64,000 nucleotides of DNA from Conus ventricosus (GCA_018398815.1 CM031620.1:64577619-64641618), one strand, 5' to 3'. Counted from the stretch's first letter, positions 46,771 through 59,969 are shown. Notes: generated by a model not told the origin, from the letters alone. Numbers and translations are program-made.

Positions 46771-46854
46771 TTCACGATCATGAGACGTGGGTTTGATACA
46801 GAGGTGTATGCACGACCTCCCAAGTGGTGGGCCCAAGCAACGTCATCAAGAGTC

Positions 46855-46902
<48 letters not shown>

Positions 46903-47025
46903 ACAGATCTGATGGCATAACTTGAAAAGAATAACGTGTCCTTTTTCACTGGACAAGTGTCCTTTGGATTCTTCCTTTTAGCACAATACCCCCCCCCCCC
47001 CCCCTTTTCTCTCTCTCTCTCTCTC

Positions 47026-47084
<59 letters not shown>

Positions 47085-47085
47085 C
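46855..47085. repeat. (GA)n and (CT)n microsatellites with a C-run
   Basis: (GA)n 46857-46898, C-run 46988-47004, (CT)n 47010-47084. The sequence after the first, TTATACAGATCTGATGGCAT, recurs after another (GA)n at 48560. Confidence 0.85.
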
Positions 47086-47159
47086 TCCAACACGCATGCC
47101 AATGATTCAAAATGCTGCCGATTTATCACCGAGCGATCGCATTTGAAAGAATGATATAC

Positions 47160-48105
47160 CGTTTCAAAATACCGGTACGAGCAAAACATAGCGCGGTAAA
47201 ACCCTCCTGTGTCTTTCTGTTCTGGTACCTAGCTCTACCTGTTCGCAGCAAAACATAGCGCGGTAAAACCCTCCTGTGCTTTCTGTTCTGGTACCTAGCT
47301 CTACCTGTTCGCAGCAAAACATAGCGCGGTAAAACCCTCCTGTGTCTTTCTGTTCTGGTACCTAGCTCTACCTGTTCGCAGCAAAACATAGCGCGGTAAA
47401 ACCCTCCTGTGTCTTTCTGTTCTGGTACCTAGCTCTACCTGTTCGCAGCAAAACATAGCCGGTAAAACCCTCCTGTGTCTTTCTGTTCTGGTACCTAGCT
47501 CTACCTGTTCGCAGCAAAACATAGCGCGGTAAAACCCTCCTGTGTCTTTCTGTTCTGGTACCTAGCTCTACCTGTTCGCAGCAAAACATAGCGCGGTAAA
47601 ACCCTCCGTGTCTTTCTGTTCTGGTACCTAGCTCTACCTGTTCGCAGCAAAACCCATAGCGCGGTAAAACCCTCCTGTGTCTTTCTGTCTGGTACCTAGC
47701 TCTACCTGTTCGCAGCAAAACATAGCGCGGTAAAACCCTCCTGTGTCTTTCTGTTCTGGTACCTAGCTCTACCTTTTTCGCAGCAAAACATAGCGCGGTA
47801 AAACCCTCCTGTGTCTTTCTGTTCTGGTACCTAGCTCTACCTGTTCGCAGCAAAACATAGCGCGGTAAAACCCTCCTGTGTCTTTCTGTTCTGGTACCTA
47901 GCTCTACCTGTTCGCAGCAAAACATAGCGCGGTAAAACCCTCCCTGTGTCTTTCTGTTCTGGTACCTAGCTCTACCTGCCTCCTGTGTCTTTCTGTTCTG
48001 GTAACCTAGCTCTACCCTGCCTCCTGTGTCTTTCTGTTCTGGTGCCTAGCTCTCCCTGTGTCTTTCTGTTCTGGTACCTAGCTCTACCTGTTCGCTTTGC
48101 TAAAG
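47160..48105. repeat. 67-bp minisatellite
   Basis: About twelve copies of GCGCGGTAAAACCCTCCTGT, GTCTTTCTGTTCTGGTACCT, AGCTCTACCTGTTCGCAGCA, AAACATA, with truncated copies at the right end. The left flank (47155-47195) resembles the hAT right end at 10605-10660. Sixty-seven is not a multiple of three, so the frames on the minus strand rotate. Confidence 0.92.
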
Positions 48106-48179
48106 TGAAAACACCGGTAACTGCCTAGTTCAGAGCTCCCGAGCTTTGCATTATACTCCTTTGATGTTCACAGCTGAAC

Positions 48180-48183
48180 TCAG

Positions 48184-48220
<37 letters not shown>

Positions 48221-48226
48221 CTTGCA

Positions 48227-48290
<64 letters not shown>

Positions 48291-48385
48291 TAGGTGAAAC
48301 GCTCCAAGGATGAAAGGATTTGAAAAAAAAATCTAAAACATTAGTTTCTGACTACGTTGCGTTACTAACCCCCTCTCACTATCTC

Positions 48386-48441
<56 letters not shown>

Positions 48442-48493
48442 GTGTGTGTGGTGTGTGTGTGTGTGTGTGTTTCGTGCGAGCATGCCTCACACC

Positions 48494-48560
<67 letters not shown>
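48180..48560. repeat. (GA)n, (GT)n, (CT)n microsatellites
   Basis: (GA)n 48180-48220, (GT)n 48228-48282, (CT)n 48388-48441, (GT)n 48441-48470, (GA)n 48494-48558. Confidence 0.88.
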
Positions 48561-48634
48561 TTATACAGATCTGATGGCATGACTTGAAAAGAGTCGAACT
48601 GAAGAGGACTGGACCGAAATAACAACTTGTACCA

Positions 48635-48772
48635 TTTCGGTATTTGTCTTGAATGTGCCATTTTGGTATTTGTCTTGAATGTGCCATTTTGGTATTTGTC
48701 TTGAATGTGCCATTTTGGTATTTGTCTTGAATGTGCCATTTTGGTATTTGTCTTGAATGTGCCATTTTGGTA
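48635..48772. repeat. 26-bp minisatellite
   Basis: Five copies of TGAATGTGCCATTTTGGTAT then TTGTCT, nearly identical. Confidence 0.9.
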
Positions 48773-48774
48773 CC

Positions 48775-49580
48775 TTAAATCAATACGTACTGCTGTTCAT
48801 TCTTTTTATTTATTCATTAATCGTTGTTGTTGTTAAGCTGTGGCGTTTTTTTCCGTGCCATTTTTGTGCGTGCCATTTTTGCAGGTGTCATTTTCGATCT
48901 CACCGATAGGCCAAAAAGTGGCTGGAGAAAGCGTACCCACAACGCCTCCACTCCGTGTCAGACAGCCCCAGGAGTGATGATGAAATCAAACACCCTGCCC
49001 TCATTCAGACCTCGCGCGCGCGCACTCACCACACACACACACCCACACCCACACACACACACACCGTCTCAATGACACCGTAGTTTTCCCAAAAAAAATT
49101 ACCTCTTGGGTTTTGCTTGTTAGGCTGTTTGTTTTTCTTTACGTTTTCTTTTCTTCAAGGGATTGGTGGGGATGAGCGAACAGTTCTGGCCATCGTGACT
49201 GGCATGAACTTGGTGGGATGGGGTTGGAGGTGGGGCGGAGGGGGGGGGGGGGGGTAGGTGCTGGGATCAGAGTGATCGTATCTTCTAGACTGTTTCTGTT
49301 GCAATCCTTGGGATCGCTCGTCATGGCGTCTCAGTTTGTGTTGCCTTTATTCGCTGGAGACTGTGGTGGCAGTAATGATGGTTGTTTTTTGTGTTTTAAA
49401 TAGGCATGCGTAATTGTGAAATATATACAGAATCAGGCTGAATAACCTGTTTTGATCTCAGAAATACGACATACATTTTAGCTGCATGGCAACACCCCAC
49501 CCCCCTCCTCCTCTGTGACACTATAATCGCCTCTGTCTACCATCGCATCCATGGTTCGGCCTTGTTAACCCTTTCATGTG
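48775..49580. other. no gene
   Basis: Mixed sequence with (CA)n at 49030-49065 and a G-run at 49240-49254. No coding or mobile element is recognised. Confidence 0.55.
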
Positions 49581-49584
49581 CAAA

Positions 49585-50215
49585 GTGGCCACGCCATTAC
49601 AGCCATGGTCCATGTTGATATCACACCGTTACAGCCATGCTGCATGTTGATATCATACCGTTACACCTATGCTCCATGTTGATATCATATCGTTACAGCC
49701 ATGGTCCATGCTGATATCATACCGTTACAGCCATGCTCCATGCTGATATCATACCGTTACAGCCATGGTCCATGTTGATATCATATCGTTACACAGCCAT
49801 GGTCCATGTTGATATCATACCGTTACAGCCATGGTCCATGTTGATATCATACCGTTACAGCCATGGTCCATGTTGATATCATACCGTTACAGCCATGCTC
49901 CATGCTGATATCATACCGTTACACCTATGCTCCATGTTGATATCATACCATTACAGCCATGCTCCATGTTGATATCATACCGTTACAGCCATGCTCCATG
50001 TTGATATCATACCATTACAGCCATGCTCCATGTTGATATCATACCGTTACAGCCATGCTCCATGTTGATATCATACTGTTACAGCCATGGTCCATGTTAA
50101 TATCACACCGTTACACCCATGCTCCATGCTGATAACAAACTGCAAAGTGGCCATACCGTTACAGCCATGGTCCATGTAGGTATCATACTGTTACAGCCAT
50201 GCTCTATGTTGATAT
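49585..50215. repeat. 32-bp minisatellite with GATATC
   Basis: About eighteen copies of TTACAGCCATGCTCCATGTT then GATATCATACCG, with variants in CCATGG/CCATGC and ACACC/ACAGCC. Confidence 0.92.
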
Positions 50216-50219
50216 CAAA

Positions 50220-50943
50220 CTTCTGCGTCTACTCAGGGTACGCTACTGTAAGATTAACAGCTAACTGTTGTGGCCAAAAACCAAGCGACAATATAGATTT
50301 TTAAGCAGCTGCACTCATGTTCCTACAGTTTGCGTTCGGCCTGACCATTGAATTATGATGAAGCTGACGCTGTGAAAAGCGGCGATTCCAGAACTGGCAT
50401 CGAGGGGATGAAGTCACGTCCTGCTTTGGTTAGAATACGGGACATGTGAACAATCCCATGGCCCCCGGCCTCACCACCCACTAATCTTCCCTCTTCCAGC
50501 TTTTCTAACAAACGTTGGGCCTATCTTTGTGGGTTGATCAAGTATTTCCCACACTTAAGAAAAGGTTGCAATGCTATTTTCTTTTCGGTGGGGGTTGCAC
50601 TAGTATAGCCTACATCGTCCCGTATAGCCAGAGTGTTTGGATCAAGCCCCAACATCGAGGCACGATATGGCCATAAACAGTTCATCTTTTGCTGATAGTC
50701 ATGCTGGCTGCAATCAACTTCCTTCTAGGATATAATATTGATTGAGAATAAGCCTACTGTCCAAGGTTGTCTTAATGAGCATTATAATCCGAGATGTTTA
50801 TGGATTAAAAAAAAAAGGTCACTTCAATGTTCGAATCCCTGTATCGATTTTATTTTCCAAACAGGACAACACACAATTTTTGCAATCTCCCTCATGGGTT
50901 GATCGGATTTCCAAGACTGCATGATTTCTTGTTTTAAGATGTA

Positions 50944-50995
<52 letters not shown>

Positions 50996-51086
50996 GAAAA
51001 CAGTAATGGTAATAATAATAATAATGATAAAAAAGGTAATGATAACAATAACAGTACTAATAATGATAACAGTAATCATCATCATT

Positions 51087-51133
<47 letters not shown>

Positions 51134-51202
51134 AACAACAACAAAACAACAATAATGATAATAACAACAACCAAAATCATCATCGTCATCATTAGTAGTA
51201 GC

Positions 51203-51256
<54 letters not shown>

Positions 51257-51802
51257 CGTTGCATTGTTGTTCTTGTCGTGATCATTCTGATTATCATTAT
51301 CATTTTTGCAGCATGCTTCATTGTAATATTAAAACATTGGTTCCCTCAAACTGAACGTATTTCGCTCCAACTGAACGTACTGTGACCGCCCACTTGTAGA
51401 CAGACCTTTGACGCAGCATGACGGTGCAAACAGAGCAGTGAGGAACGGCGCACACAGTGTACGTCATTTTTGTGACACAGCATCCAGATATGACCCAGCA
51501 GAAAACCGGCTGTGTCATTGTTTACGTCTGGCAGAGGATATAAACAAAGCGCATTTAGCTGGAATAGTACGGTACAAACAGGCATGCAGCCATCCATTCC
51601 CCCTCCCCCTCTCCTTCCTCCTTCCCTCCCCTTCCTGCCGCTAATCTGCACGTCCTGTGTGTGATCAGGGAGCTGTGAGCGAGTCCTGCGGAGCGGAGCG
51701 GTAATTTTCCTCTCACTCCCCAAAAAGGGCATAGGGCACTGAGGGGGGGGGGGGGGGGGGGGGGTTATCAGGTCAGGGTGCAGCGCTTGGCGGGAGTCAG
51801 TT

Positions 51803-51833
<31 letters not shown>

Positions 51834-52136
51834 TGTTCGGGCGCACAGGACTATCCATAAACATTGCATATGCCACAGCACGCTACCGTTCTCCATCCGC
51901 CCCCTCCCCCCTGTTCTCCTCCCCCCCCCCCCCCCCCCCCACTCAGTCGGTAACATTACTGAACCGTGTGTGTCCAAACAGGCCTGTGGCAACCTTGTCA
52001 CTTTGTCAGCCAATCAGGGTGAGCAGTGAATGGCGCCCTTCCACCGGGCATGCGCAAATACTGACGACATGACGACCGATCACGTGCGCCCAACACGGCC
52101 ACACGCTGATCATGGTCATTCATGCGTGCCTCGCCC

Positions 52137-52168
<32 letters not shown>

Positions 52169-52410
52169 CTCACCTCTTCTCACCCTTTTTCCCCCCCAGT
52201 TCACTCTGCCCTGCTAATGGCGCTTGGCAACGCTCACTGGTTACCAATGGTGGGTGAAGGGGCAGCTGACCCGATAAAATCAGCGAGCACTCTTCAACAG
52301 ACCAGATCAAACATTATAGGGCGGAGTGTGTACTGTCTTTGATTCGATAGTCATGCAGTAGCTATGGTGTCATACTACTGTCAAAAACTATAATTTTCTT
52401 TGCGGTGTGT

Positions 52411-52420
<10 letters not shown>
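50220..52420. other. no gene; trinucleotide repeats
   Basis: (AAT)n 50947-50993, (ATC)n 51074-51132 and (AGT)n 51194-51252 lie close together. C/G-runs lie at 51742-51762, 51920-51940 and 52138-52167. No gene is recognised. Confidence 0.6.

Positions 52421-52424
<4 letters not shown>

Positions 52425-52493
<69 letters not shown>
52425..52493. repeat. homopolymer G run after (GT)n
   Basis: 69 consecutive G directly after (GT)n. This is the longest homopolymer in the window and probably not exact. Confidence 0.9.
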
Positions 52494-52494
<1 letters not shown>

Positions 52495-52564
52495 GTCGAT
52501 TTTAACTGAGTTCTTAGAAACATAGTACTCCTGTTGAACAACTGGTTTTCAGTCACAATTCAAT

Positions 52565-52566
52565 TT

Positions 52567-52612
<46 letters not shown>

Positions 52613-54105
52613 CTCCAGTCCCACTACCATCCCTCTCTTTTCTCCCTCATTTACTTCCAAATGGTTTCCAGTGGAATTGTTGCTTCGTTTTATTTTGTTT
52701 CGTTATTTCATTTTAAGCGCCACAGACATACATTACCACAATAGCTTTCGTTAGAGTTCGGGGCATGTGTATACATGTGTAGGCCTATGCAAATAGTATA
52801 CATTGATTACAGCATGATTCATGACTTGGTTTCCTTTCGTAATACGAAAGCATGTCTAAGCAATGTGGTCGGTGCCTGCTCACGTGTAGTGCATGTGGAT
52901 ATGTTGCAATGCACTCATGTTACTTTCGTCCCAAGGCTGTGAATGCAGTTGCCTTGTTTCGTAACGCTAGGCGGTTTATGCAGTCTTGGTCAATATCTGA
53001 GACATTCTCCGATTGTCCTTTCCTCTACTGACTCATGGCATTTCTGAACTCCAGTGACCTTGATTAAAGTACTGGCCCAGTTGCACAACACAGTCAGTTA
53101 GTGACAGTCTCAACTCCAGTGATCTTGATTAAAGTACTGGCCCAGTTGCACAACACAGTCAGTTAGTGACAGTCTCAACTCCAGTGACCTTCGTTAAAGT
53201 ACTGGCCCAGTTGCACAGCACAGTCAGTTACGACAGTCTTGCTGTTTGCTGTCGGCTTCATGCTGGGCAGATGACTGTCAATCAAAGTGAACTAGCATCT
53301 GCATTGCACGTGTTAAAAAATGTCTGTGAAGTATATGGTGCCCTTTAAATGTGTGATTTGGCATCATGCATTTAAGAGTCATACAGAAAATGTCGAATGT
53401 TGGCAAACGCACTCTCAGTTGTATGGCTGAGCTGCCACCATCCACTTTGCTGTCCGTGACTGACCTACTTGGCATTCTTGCTATGTATTGTGGGTTACAT
53501 TTTGTGTTTGATTCAATAGGTGACAAGAATTTGATAGTTTTTCCTGTGTTATGCATAAGAACATGCTGAAATTATATTGTTGGGACATATACAAAGCTTC
53601 CTAAAACACAGTTGGCTAAATGATCTAGTCGATTAGTCCAAAACATAAGGCAACGATTACTGGGTCTCAGTGTTCAAAACTGGTAGGCTGAACTGAACAA
53701 TATGTATCTATAGAATGTTCGATGACAAGTTTGAGTTTAAAAAAATATCTAATTATACTCCCTGACTATTATATCTAATTATAGGGCCTACTCCCTGACT
53801 ATTTAGCGAAAAGTATATCAAAACATGGAACATTGAATCATAGATACCATAGAAATGCGGGGAATTCATACGACATAGGTAATGAATTTCATCATACATT
53901 AGATTTTGGATGCAATGTTTTAAATAACAGTCGTTAAAAGCTGCCAAAACTGCAGTCTTGCCAACAACCACACGCATGAAGTTCTGTTGTTTATTTCCGA
54001 TAAAAGAATGGGGAAAATTGCTGGAAAATGCCAGATTTGTGAGGATATTACGCAAAATTCCTTTTTAAAAAGTTTTCTTTCCATATAGTTTCAGCTAACA
54101 TTATT
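52565..54105. other. (CT)n, 65-bp repeat, otherwise empty
   Basis: (CT)n 52566-52612. Three copies of a 65-bp unit starting CAGTCTCAACTCCAGTGACC lie at about 53045-53235. The rest to the LINE target site is AT-rich without a recognised gene. Confidence 0.65.
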
Positions 54106-54109
54106 ATTC

Positions 54110-54122
54110 AGCTTGGTCCTGA
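54110..54122. repeat. target-site duplication, left copy
   Basis: AGCTTGGTCCTGA, identical to 57340-57352, directly abutting the 3' end of the LINE. Confidence 0.9.
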
Positions 54123-57100
54123 TTATTTATTATTTATGCCCGTCGCTCCCGGTGGAGCATAGGCCATCAACGACTCTTCGCCATCGCACTCTGTTCTGGC
54201 TGTTCTGGTCATTCCAGTCCAGTTGGTCCCTTGTTGTTTCAACTCCGCCTCAGTGTCTCGTCTCCAGCTGTTGCGAGGACGGCCTCTCTTTCTCTTTCCC
54301 TGCGGGTTCCAGGTCAGGGCTTGGCGTGTGGTGCTGGATGCTGGCTTCCTGAGGGTGTGTCCGATCCAGCCCCACTTCCTTCGCAGTATCTGCTTGGCCA
54401 CTGGTTCCTGTCCCGCACGCCCCCACAGATCTTCGTTTCGGACCTTGTCCTGCCATCGGATTTTGTAGATGCGCCTCAGACAGGTGTTGAAGAATGTCTG
54501 AATCTTTTGTTGCATCGTCTGTGTTGTTCGCCACGTCTCGCATCCGTAGAGCAGAACTGATTTCACATTGGAGTTGAAGATGCGGAGTTTGGTTCTTATG
54601 CTGATTCCTCCAGATGCCCAGATGTTCTTGAGCATGACGAAAGCTGCTCTTGCCTTGCCGATTCTGGCTGTGACGTCTCGGTCCGTGCCTCCCTGTTGGT
54701 CAACCACGCTTCCCAGGTAGACGAAAGACTCCACCTCCCTGATGGGCTCTCCATCGACTGTGACTGGTGTGTTGGCAGTGGTGTTGATTTTCATCAGCTC
54801 GGTCTTCTTCCTGTTAATCTTGAGCCCTGTCCCGGCTGATGTGGTCTCCAAGCGAGTGGTCTTGTCCTGCATCTGGCTGTGGCTGTGTGACAGGAGCGCC
54901 AGGTCGTCAGCAAAGTCAAGGTCGTCGAGCTGCGTCCAGAGTGTCCACTGTATACCGTTGTTTCTGCCTGTTGTAGTGGTCTTCATGATCCAGTCAATGA
55001 CCAGGAGGAAGAGGAACGGCGACAGCAGGCATCCCTGCCGAACTCCGGTCTTCACCTCGAAACTTTCGGACAGGTGGCCGGCGTGGGCAATCCTGCAGTT
55101 CATGTCCTGGTAGGTGCACCGGATGAGGGAAATGATCTTCTCGGGGACTCCGTAATGCCTCAGCAGCTTCCACAGCATCTCTCTGTCCACACTGTCGAAA
55201 GCCTTCTCATAATCTATGAAGTTGATGTAAAGGGGGGAGTTCCACTCCAGCGACTGCTCCACGATGATGCGCAGGCTGGCGATCTGGTCGGCACATGATT
55301 TGTTCTGCCGGAAGCCTGCCTGCTGGTCTCGGAGCTTGGGGTCGACAGCCTCTTTCATTCTCTCCAGTAGAACCCTGTTGAGAACCTTGCCTGGCGTTGA
55401 CAGGAGCATGATCCCTCGGTAGTTGCTGCAGTCCCTGAGGTCTCCTTTCTTCGGCAGCTTGATGACGATTCCTTCTTTCCACTGAGCCGGTACCTCCTCC
55501 TTCTCCCAGATCTTGCTGAAGGCTGTATAGCATGTTGACAGCTGTCTCTATGTCTGCTTTGATGGCTTCTGCTGGTATCTCGTCCGGCCCTGCAGCCTTC
55601 CCATTTTTCAGAGTCATGATGGCCTTCTTGATCTCTGATTTGAGGGTTTGTCACAGCTGATGGGCAGGTCTGTCTCTGCAGGTGGGATGTCTGGTGGTGC
55701 GTCAGGGGCGGGGCGGTTCAGCAGCTCCCTGAAGTGTTCTGCCCATCGTTTCAGCTGTTCCTCGGTTGTTGTCAGTGGTTTCCGTTCTTGTCCTTCACTG
55801 GCTTGTCTGTCTGCTGGAACTTACCCGTCAGCTTCTTGGTCACCAGGTACAGGTCCTTCAGATTCCCCTGTCCGGCTGCTGCCTCTGCTTGGCTGGCCAG
55901 GTTGTCAAAGTAGTCCCTCTTGTCCTTCTTGATGCTCTTCTTTACTTCTCCGTTCGCTGCTGTGTGCTCTTCCTGTGCCTTTGCCCTAGCTGCTCTTGTT
56001 CGGCTCGTGTTCAGTGTAGCTTTCTTCTCTCTCCTTGTTTCCAACTTGTGGATGGTGTCGGCAGAGATCCATTCTTTGTGCTGGGCCTTCTTCTTGCCAA
56101 GGATCTCTTCACATGTGTCATGCCAGAGCTTCTTGCAGTGTTCCCACTGTGTCTCGATGTCCGTCTCACTGTCTTCTATCAGCTCTTGTAGCGGCTGGAA
56201 CCTGTTGGAAAGGCTGATCTGGAATGCTGCTTGTGTGTCCCTGTTCCGGAGCAGTCCGACATTGTACCTTGTACGTGTGTTGTTGGTGTTGGTGAATCTC
56301 TTGAGGCGAAGTCTCACTGTTGTTAAAAGAAGGTGGTGGTCTGATGACACGTCAGCACCTCTCATCACTCGTACATCCCGCCATGATCTCCTGAATTTGC
56401 GGCTAATGCAGATGTGGTCAATCTGGTTCTCCGTGACATGGTTCGGGGATCTCCATGTGGCCTTGTGGATGCGCTTGTGTGGGAAGATGCTTCCTCCTAT
56501 CACCAGCTGGTTCAGGCGCACAGGTCTGCAAAACGCTCACCATTCTCGTTCATCTGTCCCAGTCCATGTGTCCCCATGATGTCCTCGTAGCCTGTGTTGT
56601 CCCTTCCGATCTTGGCGTTAAAATCTCCCATCAGTATGGTTATATCCTTTGCTCCTCTTTTGTCTATCACTGTTTGTAGTTGCTGGTAGAAGTCATCTTT
56701 CTTCTCTTCTTCCGCATCATTGGTGGGAGCATAGCACTGGATGATGTTCAGCCTGATGTCATTCTTCTTTGTGGTAAACTTGGCTGTGATGATGCGGGAG
56801 TTGACAGGTTCCCATCCGATGAGTGCCCCTTGTGCCTCCGGTGCCAGCACCAGGGCCACACCCTCAGTGTGGGGGGCTCCATCCTCTGTGTGTCCTGAGT
56901 ACAGCAGCTGTTCTCCAGATGAAAGTCTCAGCTGTCCTGATTGTAGCCACCTTGTCTCACTCAGTCCTAGCACTCCGATCTTGTAGTTTTCATCTCTCTC
57001 GCAACTTGGATGGTTTTTCCTGTTTCAAACATCGTCCTGATGTTCCATGTGGCTACTTTCGTTGTTGTCCTGGGTGTTAGAAGGGGAGTCGGCCTTGCAG

Positions 57101-57339
57101 CTTCCTTTCGGCTTTCACTGCACTGCGTCATAAGTCTCCGGGATGGAGACCCTTCATTGCCCAGGTGAATGCTTTGGTTCATTGTCGTCAATGCTTCTGT
57201 AACTCGTCTTTTTTACAGGCAGGGTTGTTAGCCCTACGAAAACCCCTTTATCCTCGGGGCGAGGTGGTCCTGCCTTAGTCGCCTCTTACGACATGCATGG
57301 CAGGGCAGTGGGTCTATTCTATGCCCAACCCAAGGGCAT
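54123..57339 (-). mobile_element. RTE-like non-LTR retrotransposon with intact boundaries
   Basis: A 3.2-kb element on the minus strand bounded by perfect 13-bp duplications. The 5' end (57339) begins ATGCCCTTGGGTTGGGCATA and includes GTCGTAAGAGGCGACTAAGG. The 3' end finishes with ATAAATAATAAATAAT. Size, single endonuclease-RT ORF and a short A/T repeat tail instead of poly(A) fit the RTE group. Clade assignment is from these features, not a tree. No gene is interrupted by it. Confidence 0.88.
54129..57191 (-). CDS. LINE endonuclease-reverse transcriptase, frameshifted
   Basis: Minus strand from ATG at 57191. The apurinic-type endonuclease has VATWNIRTMFETGK (about 57060), GLSETRW (56960), ILMGDFNAKIG (56645) and SSDHHLLLTTVRL (56350). 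A linker follows, then reverse transcriptase: NGKAAGPDEIPAEA (55600), QAGFRQNKSCADQI (55310), FIDYEKAFDSV (55215), GVRQGCLLSPFLF (55045), FADDLALLSHS (54915), LKINRKKTELM (54815) and FVYLGSVV. The C-terminal part has WIGHTLRKP and KRKRGRPRNSWRRD. Catalytic Asp pair is present (FADD). The frame changes about four times (near 56970, 56515, 55640, 55530), so it is inactive as read, though some shifts may be sequence errors. Confidence 0.92.
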
Positions 57340-57352
57340 AGCTTGGTCCTGA
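57340..57352. repeat. target-site duplication, right copy
   Basis: AGCTTGGTCCTGA, the partner of 54110-54122. Confidence 0.9.
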
Positions 57353-57599
57353 AGTGACATTTTATTATGATTAATCCTGTTTGGCAATTACCGCTCATGC
57401 TAACCGTTTGTGCAATCGTTAAGATGGTTTGCTTTTCTCTCTCTCCCTTTTTTGTTTTTGTTTTGATTTGTTTTGTTTTTGATTTGATCGTTTGTTTATT
57501 ATTTCTACATGTACCCTAAGGAGCCATCGTGCAATGAAATCTTTGGACTTTGTCAGCCACGTATCCTCAAGGTCACATTGGCAGATGTCAAAGTGAGGG

Positions 57600-57790
57600 G
57601 TTGCCTACATCAGGCCGGTATAAAAGATATTTCCTGTCCAGTCTGACGCCGGTCTCCGACATCACTGTCATCAGAACTATGGAGCAGTGCTAGCAGAAGC
57701 CTACGTCATTTTCCTTGTTCTCTGAGTGTTGGTTATCTTGCCTGAGGAAAAGAGATCGAAACGCGTCGTGTTTTGTCTTGTGATTCGTTT
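57600..57790 (+). other. TATA motif and hammerhead-like sequence, possible PLE or retrozyme remnant
   Basis: GGTATAAAAGATA at 57617-57629, followed 120 bases later by CCTGAGGAAAAGAGATCGAA, ACGCGTC (57741-57767). CTGAGGA and GAAAC match the two conserved core boxes of a type I hammerhead ribozyme, which Penelope-like elements and retrozymes carry. Stem II is weak here. No reverse transcriptase lies beside it. Confidence 0.3.
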
Positions 57791-58109
57791 CTTCACGTTA
57801 TTCAGTGGAGTCATAATAATTACTTTTGAAAATTAAAATTGTATATTCCGTCGCGCTCATTGTCCAAAGCAGTGTCCATAAGGTAGTGTAAGCATGTAAA
57901 ATAAAATTTAAAATTAAAAAAAAAGAAGAAAAAGCGGAAATTTGGCTCACGTGACTGAAGAATGTTTTCTGCCGTAAGGATCCGCTACAAAGTAAATTCA
58001 AAGCACTGAAATGGACATGCATTTTCTGCAGCCGAAAAGGCTTTGATTTATAACTGAAAAAAGGGTGTTTGCATGGCAGAGGAAGTACTAAAGAAATTTG
58101 TCCTCATTA

Positions 58110-58861
<752 letters not shown>

Positions 58862-59044
58862 TGAGGCTCCGCAAGCCTTGTGAACGGGAGGATAACTGAG
58901 TAGCAGGGAAAAGAGTAGTCTTCCCTCCAGTTTCCCCACCCCTTTCTCTCCCCCCTCCCTCCTCCCAAGATCCCCAGAAAATTGATAGCCTGTTGTTCAC
59001 AGTCATTATGTCCCACACCTCTCCCGAGACCTGGACCCATATTC

Positions 59045-59965
59045 GCCTTAGTGTCATTTGTTATAGTCTGAAGGTGTCATTTGTCTCAGTGTCATTTGCT
59101 ATAGTCTGACAGTGTCATGTGTCTTAGTGTCATTTGTTATAGTCTGAAGGTGTCATTTGTCTCAGTGTCATTTGCTATAGTCTGACAGTGTCATGTGTCT
59201 TAGTGTCATTTGTTATAGTCTGACAGTGTCATGTGTCTTAGTGTCATTCAGTATATAGCCTGACGATGTTATTTGTCTTAGTGTCATTTACTTTATAGTC
59301 TGACAGTGTCGTTTGTCATAGTGTTCTTTGCTATAGTCTGATGATGTCATTTGTCTTAATGTCATTTGTTATAGTTGACAGTGTCATTTGTCTTAATGCC
59401 ATTTGTTATATTCTGACAGCGTCATTTGTCTTAGTGTTATCTGATATAGTCTGACGATGGCGTTTGTCTTAGTGTCATTTGTCATAGCCTGACGATGTGG
59501 TTTGTCTTAGTGTCAGGTAGTGTCATTTGTCATAATGTCATTTGTTATAGTCTGACAGTGTCATTTGTCTTAGTGTCACGTGTTATAGTTTGACATAGTG
59601 TCATTTGTCATATAGTGTCATTTGTTACAGTCTGACAGTGCCATGTGTCTTAGTGTCACTCAGTATAGCCTGACGATGTCATTTGTCTTAGTGTCGTTTT
59701 CGTTATGGTCTGACAGTGTCATTTGTCTTATGTGTCATTTGTTATTGTCTACAGTGTCATTTGTCTCATGTGTTATTTGTTATAATCTGATAGTGTCATT
59801 TGTCATAGTGTCATGTGTTATATCTTATAGTGTCATTTGTCTTAGTGTCATGTGTTATATCTTATGGTGTCATTTGTCTTAGTGTCATGTGTTATATCTT
59901 ATAGTGTCATTTGTCTTAGTGTCATGAGTTATAGTCTGACGAGATGCTTTGTCATGGTGTCATTT
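59045..59965. repeat. ~38-bp degenerate minisatellite
   Basis: Units of GTGTCATTTGTCTTAGTGTC then ATTTGTTATAGTCTGACA, with many variants. Composition and TGTCATTTGTC core continue into the next array. Confidence 0.85.
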
Positions 59966-59969
59966 ATCA

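Noticed and set aside
47126..47925. 185-codon frame with LLRTGRARYQNRKTQEGF repeats
   Set aside because: The 67-bp satellite read in rotating frames.
55648..56986. Plus-strand frames of 94-219 codons
   Set aside because: Antisense shadows of the LINE endonuclease/RT gene on the minus strand.
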